Positions 61,238-64,000 of a DNA stretch of 64,000 nucleotides are shown one piece after another (within the stretch, counting starts at the first letter, position 1; every line of letters starts with the position of its first letter). Source of the stretch: Ischnura elegans (taxonomy: Eukaryota; Arthropoda; Insecta; Odonata; Coenagrionidae); contig NC_060247.1 of the NCBI RefSeq assembly GCF_921293095.1, positions 49,387,111 through 49,451,110 on the forward strand, given 5' to 3'. The notes beneath the pieces were generated by a model. It was not told where the DNA came from. It made no database searches and saw nothing but the letters and a program-made list of their open reading frames with translations. Both the position numbers and the translations under genes were made by a program.

Positions 61238-62480
61238 ATGCCTTCGTCTCAACGTTGTCATGCTTTTGGATACGGCGCGCGGAAAACTCCTGATAGCCCT
61301 ATCAAATTGCATTAATTTCCTCGGAATGAACGTCTGTAAGTACAAAGTGAAAGAATCTTGTAGTATAAGTTGGCCATTAATGCACTGAAAGCCAGTAGGT
61401 GAGACCGGCGGTTCCGCTGTATATCCCTGTTCTTCCAATTCACTTTCAAAATTAATGAAACAATCTGTTTTTATGTGACATATCGTACTTAGCGTATAAT
61501 ATTCTTATGTTCTTGGAGTATCTGTGGATTTTTTTCATTAGTGTCATGCTATATATGTGCTGTAAATGGTGTTATGACGGGGTAAATGCAAGTGCAAAGG
61601 GTGGGGACTTAAGTACTATTAGGGCATTATTTTCTTCCATGCGAGAGACAGTCATTCACTATAAGATAATTTTCCACGGGAGTACCCTTATATTAGGGAA
61701 GCTGGCGTGATGAGTAATCCCTTTGAAGATAGTCCTTTCTACTCCTCCAACACTTTGGCAAAGATATCCTATCTTTATTTCAGATTTGCGGGTGAAAAAA
61801 TGTTCACCATCGATGACCCTCCACATCTCCTGAAGTGCCCACGAAACATGTTCATGGAATATGACAATAAAGAAGAGGTATAAACATTAGCAAATACTTA
61901 AAAATTGTCAGTATTATGTAAATAACCATAATTAATTATAAATTTTGTTGTAGATGACAGTTGGTGGTGTAGCTATTACAAGGGTTGGAAAATAGACCCA
62001 CAATGAGGAGACTAAAGAATCTGAGTAGAAGACACTGGGAATATCGTTCACTTCCCCAAGATATCCACCTCTACTCTTAATCCTAGCTGAAGAGAGAAAA
62101 TGAAAGGGAGCCTTGCCGCCCATGCATTCTGTCGATTACTGTCTTCTCCATTTGGACAATTTTGTTCGGTTAGGTGAGTATGATTTCATACAGATTTGAG
62201 AAACTGTAAATAGATAAATTTAGTAAGGGAGACATCCATGTTATTTTTACTGTCTATTGCAGGGTGGATTGATTAAGGTGTGAGTGTGACTGGAGAAATC
62301 GTTCAATTCATAAAGCAGTTTTGCAGCTTTAATGGAAGTGCCCAACAGAAGAACTCGAATGGAAATCTTGTGGCCTCTTGCATGATAAATGTCAGCATCT
62401 GGAATTTTAGGAAGAAGGTATTGAAAAAGTTTATATATTTGTGATTCGCCAATTCTGTGCAGTCTCTATAGTGGGTATTT
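61238..62480 (+). pseudogene. Degenerate THAP domain / P-element-like transposase (THAP9-like) relic
   Basis: Three in-order plus-strand pieces look like P-element/THAP9 family protein. (a) From ATG 61238, MPSSQRCHAFGYGARK then PIKLH-stop-FPRNERL, followed by a GTAAGTAC donor at about 61332. This is the start of a THAP zinc finger (MPxxxxC..., LHRFP signature), but the second zinc Cys is Tyr and a TAA replaces the residue before FP. (b) At about 61760-61878, after a TTTATTTCAG tract, GEKMFTIDDPPHLLKCPRN resembles the conserved 'DPPHLLK..RNN' block of P-type transposases, ending near a GTATAA donor. (c) At about 62107-62175, GALPPMHSVDYCLLHLDNF resembles the later 'ALPPEA..TA.F...D.LFD' block, ending at TTAG|GTGAGT. 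The protein between these blocks is far too short. Stops and missing ligands mean no active transposase. Beyond 62480 I see only a strong-looking acceptor near 62853 that might be a last exon. Confidence 0.62.
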
Positions 62481-63149
62481 CTATATTATGTTATATATTT
62501 TATTTATCAAATTGCATTTCTCTGACCAAGCATTAGCCTGTACCTCTCCTGATGTTTTCACAAAGTTGTATGGTATGGTTTTTTGGAAAGTATCTTTCCC
62601 TGTTACTCATTTAGTCTGTTTAATTACTCATGCACCAAGATTCAATAGAACACATCAGTCAGATTACACAACATAGCCAACATTCTTAGCACACCTTACA
62701 AAATTATTCGGTACATATAATGGCCTGATTTATTTCAACAATCAACGATGGGAATACCATTCAAGATATGTATAAACATACTGTTTTCTGTGTAAGATGA
62801 AGGAGATATTATTTCTTTGTATCTTATGAGACATTCTTTTCTCTGTCTTTTAGGGAAGTGTAATGATACTTTGTCTTAAGGCCTCACCCTTAGTGAGCAA
62901 GATATGAGAAATATTAGTGAAAACAGTAGTTACAGTTTTTGCTACCAACTTTAATAAAATAACCATTACTTAAAGACAACGAGTACCAAAACTTCTAATT
63001 TTTGCATGGCAGTGGTAATACAGCCAACTTTTTGAACAGAGGACAGTAAAGGGCATCATGTTTTTTTTAAAATTCATAGCCTAAATGCCTCTTTTTTTGA
63101 TCTATAAAAATGGCCATTGTCTGAGACGAGGAACTCCAATGTATTCAAT

Positions 63150-63690
63150 GAGATAGGTAGAGAAAGTATTACTCACTTTTTGCATTTTTCTTTCAATTCT
63201 CCAAAATTATTGTTGCTGTGAGAACAATATTGGTGTCAACAGCATAGGGAATGGATTGGAACCATTTATTTGTAGAAAACTATTTATATGATCATTTATG
63301 TCTGAAAGTGATAGGATAGGCACAGGGAAGGAGCTTAATGGAACTCCATGCTTCAGGCCTGTACCCAGGCAAATGAAAGTTACACCATTTCCTGAGGTAA
63401 TGACAAATTGAATATGGTCCGACAAGTAGGTTTCAATCAAAATTAGCTATGACACAAAAACCATCAAGTCAAGTTTATTGAGGATCAATTGGTGGTCCAC
63501 AGTGTTAAAATTTTTTGAGAAATCAAAAAATATTGTAGCAACTTCCATTTTATTATCTAGTGCATTGATAATCTGGTTTTCTAAGTGATGGATTTCAGAA
63601 GATGAGATTACTGTTTCCTGCCCTTGGTATTTATGGTTAGGAAGTAAATACCTATGTCCTTATTGATGTTGGGGGAATATGAATTATTTA
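63150..63690 (-). mobile_element. Jockey/CR1-type LINE, reverse transcriptase N-terminal half, broken
   Basis: The minus strand reads QETVISSSEIHHLENQII, then VATIFFDFSKNFNTVDHQLI (the FDFSKAFDTVDH block), a stop, then ETYLSDHIQFVITSGNG, GLKHGVP followed by a garbled form of QGSVLGPILF, and INDHIN. A frameshift then gives YAVDTNIVL where YADD is expected, so one catalytic Asp is lost. It is clearly dead. It lies on the other side of ATP7 exon 1 from the 59-kb RT relic and represents a separate insertion, since exon 1 sits between them. Confidence 0.8.
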
Positions 63691-64000
63691 ATCAGTATAA
63701 CTGCATTTATCAAGGGAGATATTATCGTGGGAAGAAATGGATTGCTAGACAAGTGAATCTCATCTATTTGTCAGTATAAATGTGAAAATTATAACTTCAT
63801 ATCTCAAATGAAACTTGCCTAAAGGAGGTAGTAAAGAAATGCTGCCTTCGATTTTGGTAACCAAAACGGTTGTTCCATAAGAAATGCACAAGGATAAATG
63901 TTTTACCACCCTAAACACTTAAGGTCACTCAAAAACATTTTTCAAACAAAGGAGTGGATACTGCTTTGGCAAATCTGGACAGCTTTTAATGGAAATTTTT

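Overview
This window looks like one stretch of an arthropod, most likely insect, nuclear genome. It is AT-rich, has very long introns, no operons, and a dense layer of decayed transposable elements. There is no prokaryotic gene organisation. No rRNA gene, bona fide tRNA gene or CRISPR array was seen. I cannot name the species from sequence alone.

Only two host genes can be supported, both on the minus strand. (1) The 5' end of a copper-transporting P-type ATPase (ATP7 family). Coding exon 1 (60736-60493) carries the first heavy-metal-associated (HMA) domain. A 97-nt linker exon (40891-40795) is joined to it across a 19.6-kb intron with matching phase. Later exons were not found and should lie left of position 1. 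(2) A two-exon DEDDh 3'-5' exonuclease gene (31584-30454) lying wholly inside ATP7 intron 2 on the same strand, with an intact five-residue catalytic set. A GC-rich, CRE- and CCAAT-containing promoter region (about 60940-61237) lies upstream of ATP7. On its other side begins a broken plus-strand THAP/P-element-like transposase relic (61238 to about 62480).

The rest is intronic or intergenic DNA filled with repeats. There are six 3'-end fragments of RTE-like LINEs (8.6-9.4, 26.8, 32.8, 37.9-38.2, 43.8-44.4 and 51.6-52.5 kb). There are two jockey/CR1-type reverse transcriptase relics (58.9-59.9 and 63.2-63.7 kb) and two further LINE 3' ends (33.4 and 47.9-48.1 kb). Penelope-like 3' ends lie at 18.7 and 44.7-45.1 kb. 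An internally deleted mariner with both inverted ends and a TA duplication occupies 52796-53748. Several short hAT-like MITEs with 'CAGNGGCG..CCAGGGG' ends are present; two show 7/8 or 8/8 target duplications. tRNA-derived SINEs are scattered throughout, and a 1.55-kb inverted-terminal element sits at 48.2-49.8 kb.

The more unusual structures are a divergent inverted duplication whose arms carry a Myb/SANT-like coding segment (26.0-27.2 kb), a perfect 42-bp inverted repeat with a 9-nt loop (9608-9700), a 144-nt hairpin (23269-23412), two back-to-back hairpins (46862-46942), and a 138-bp tandem duplication (54674-54948). Large parts of 1-1.8, 6.5-8.5, 9.7-18.7, 38.2-40.8 and 54.9-56.6 kb show nothing I can support beyond AT-rich sequence with chance ORFs.
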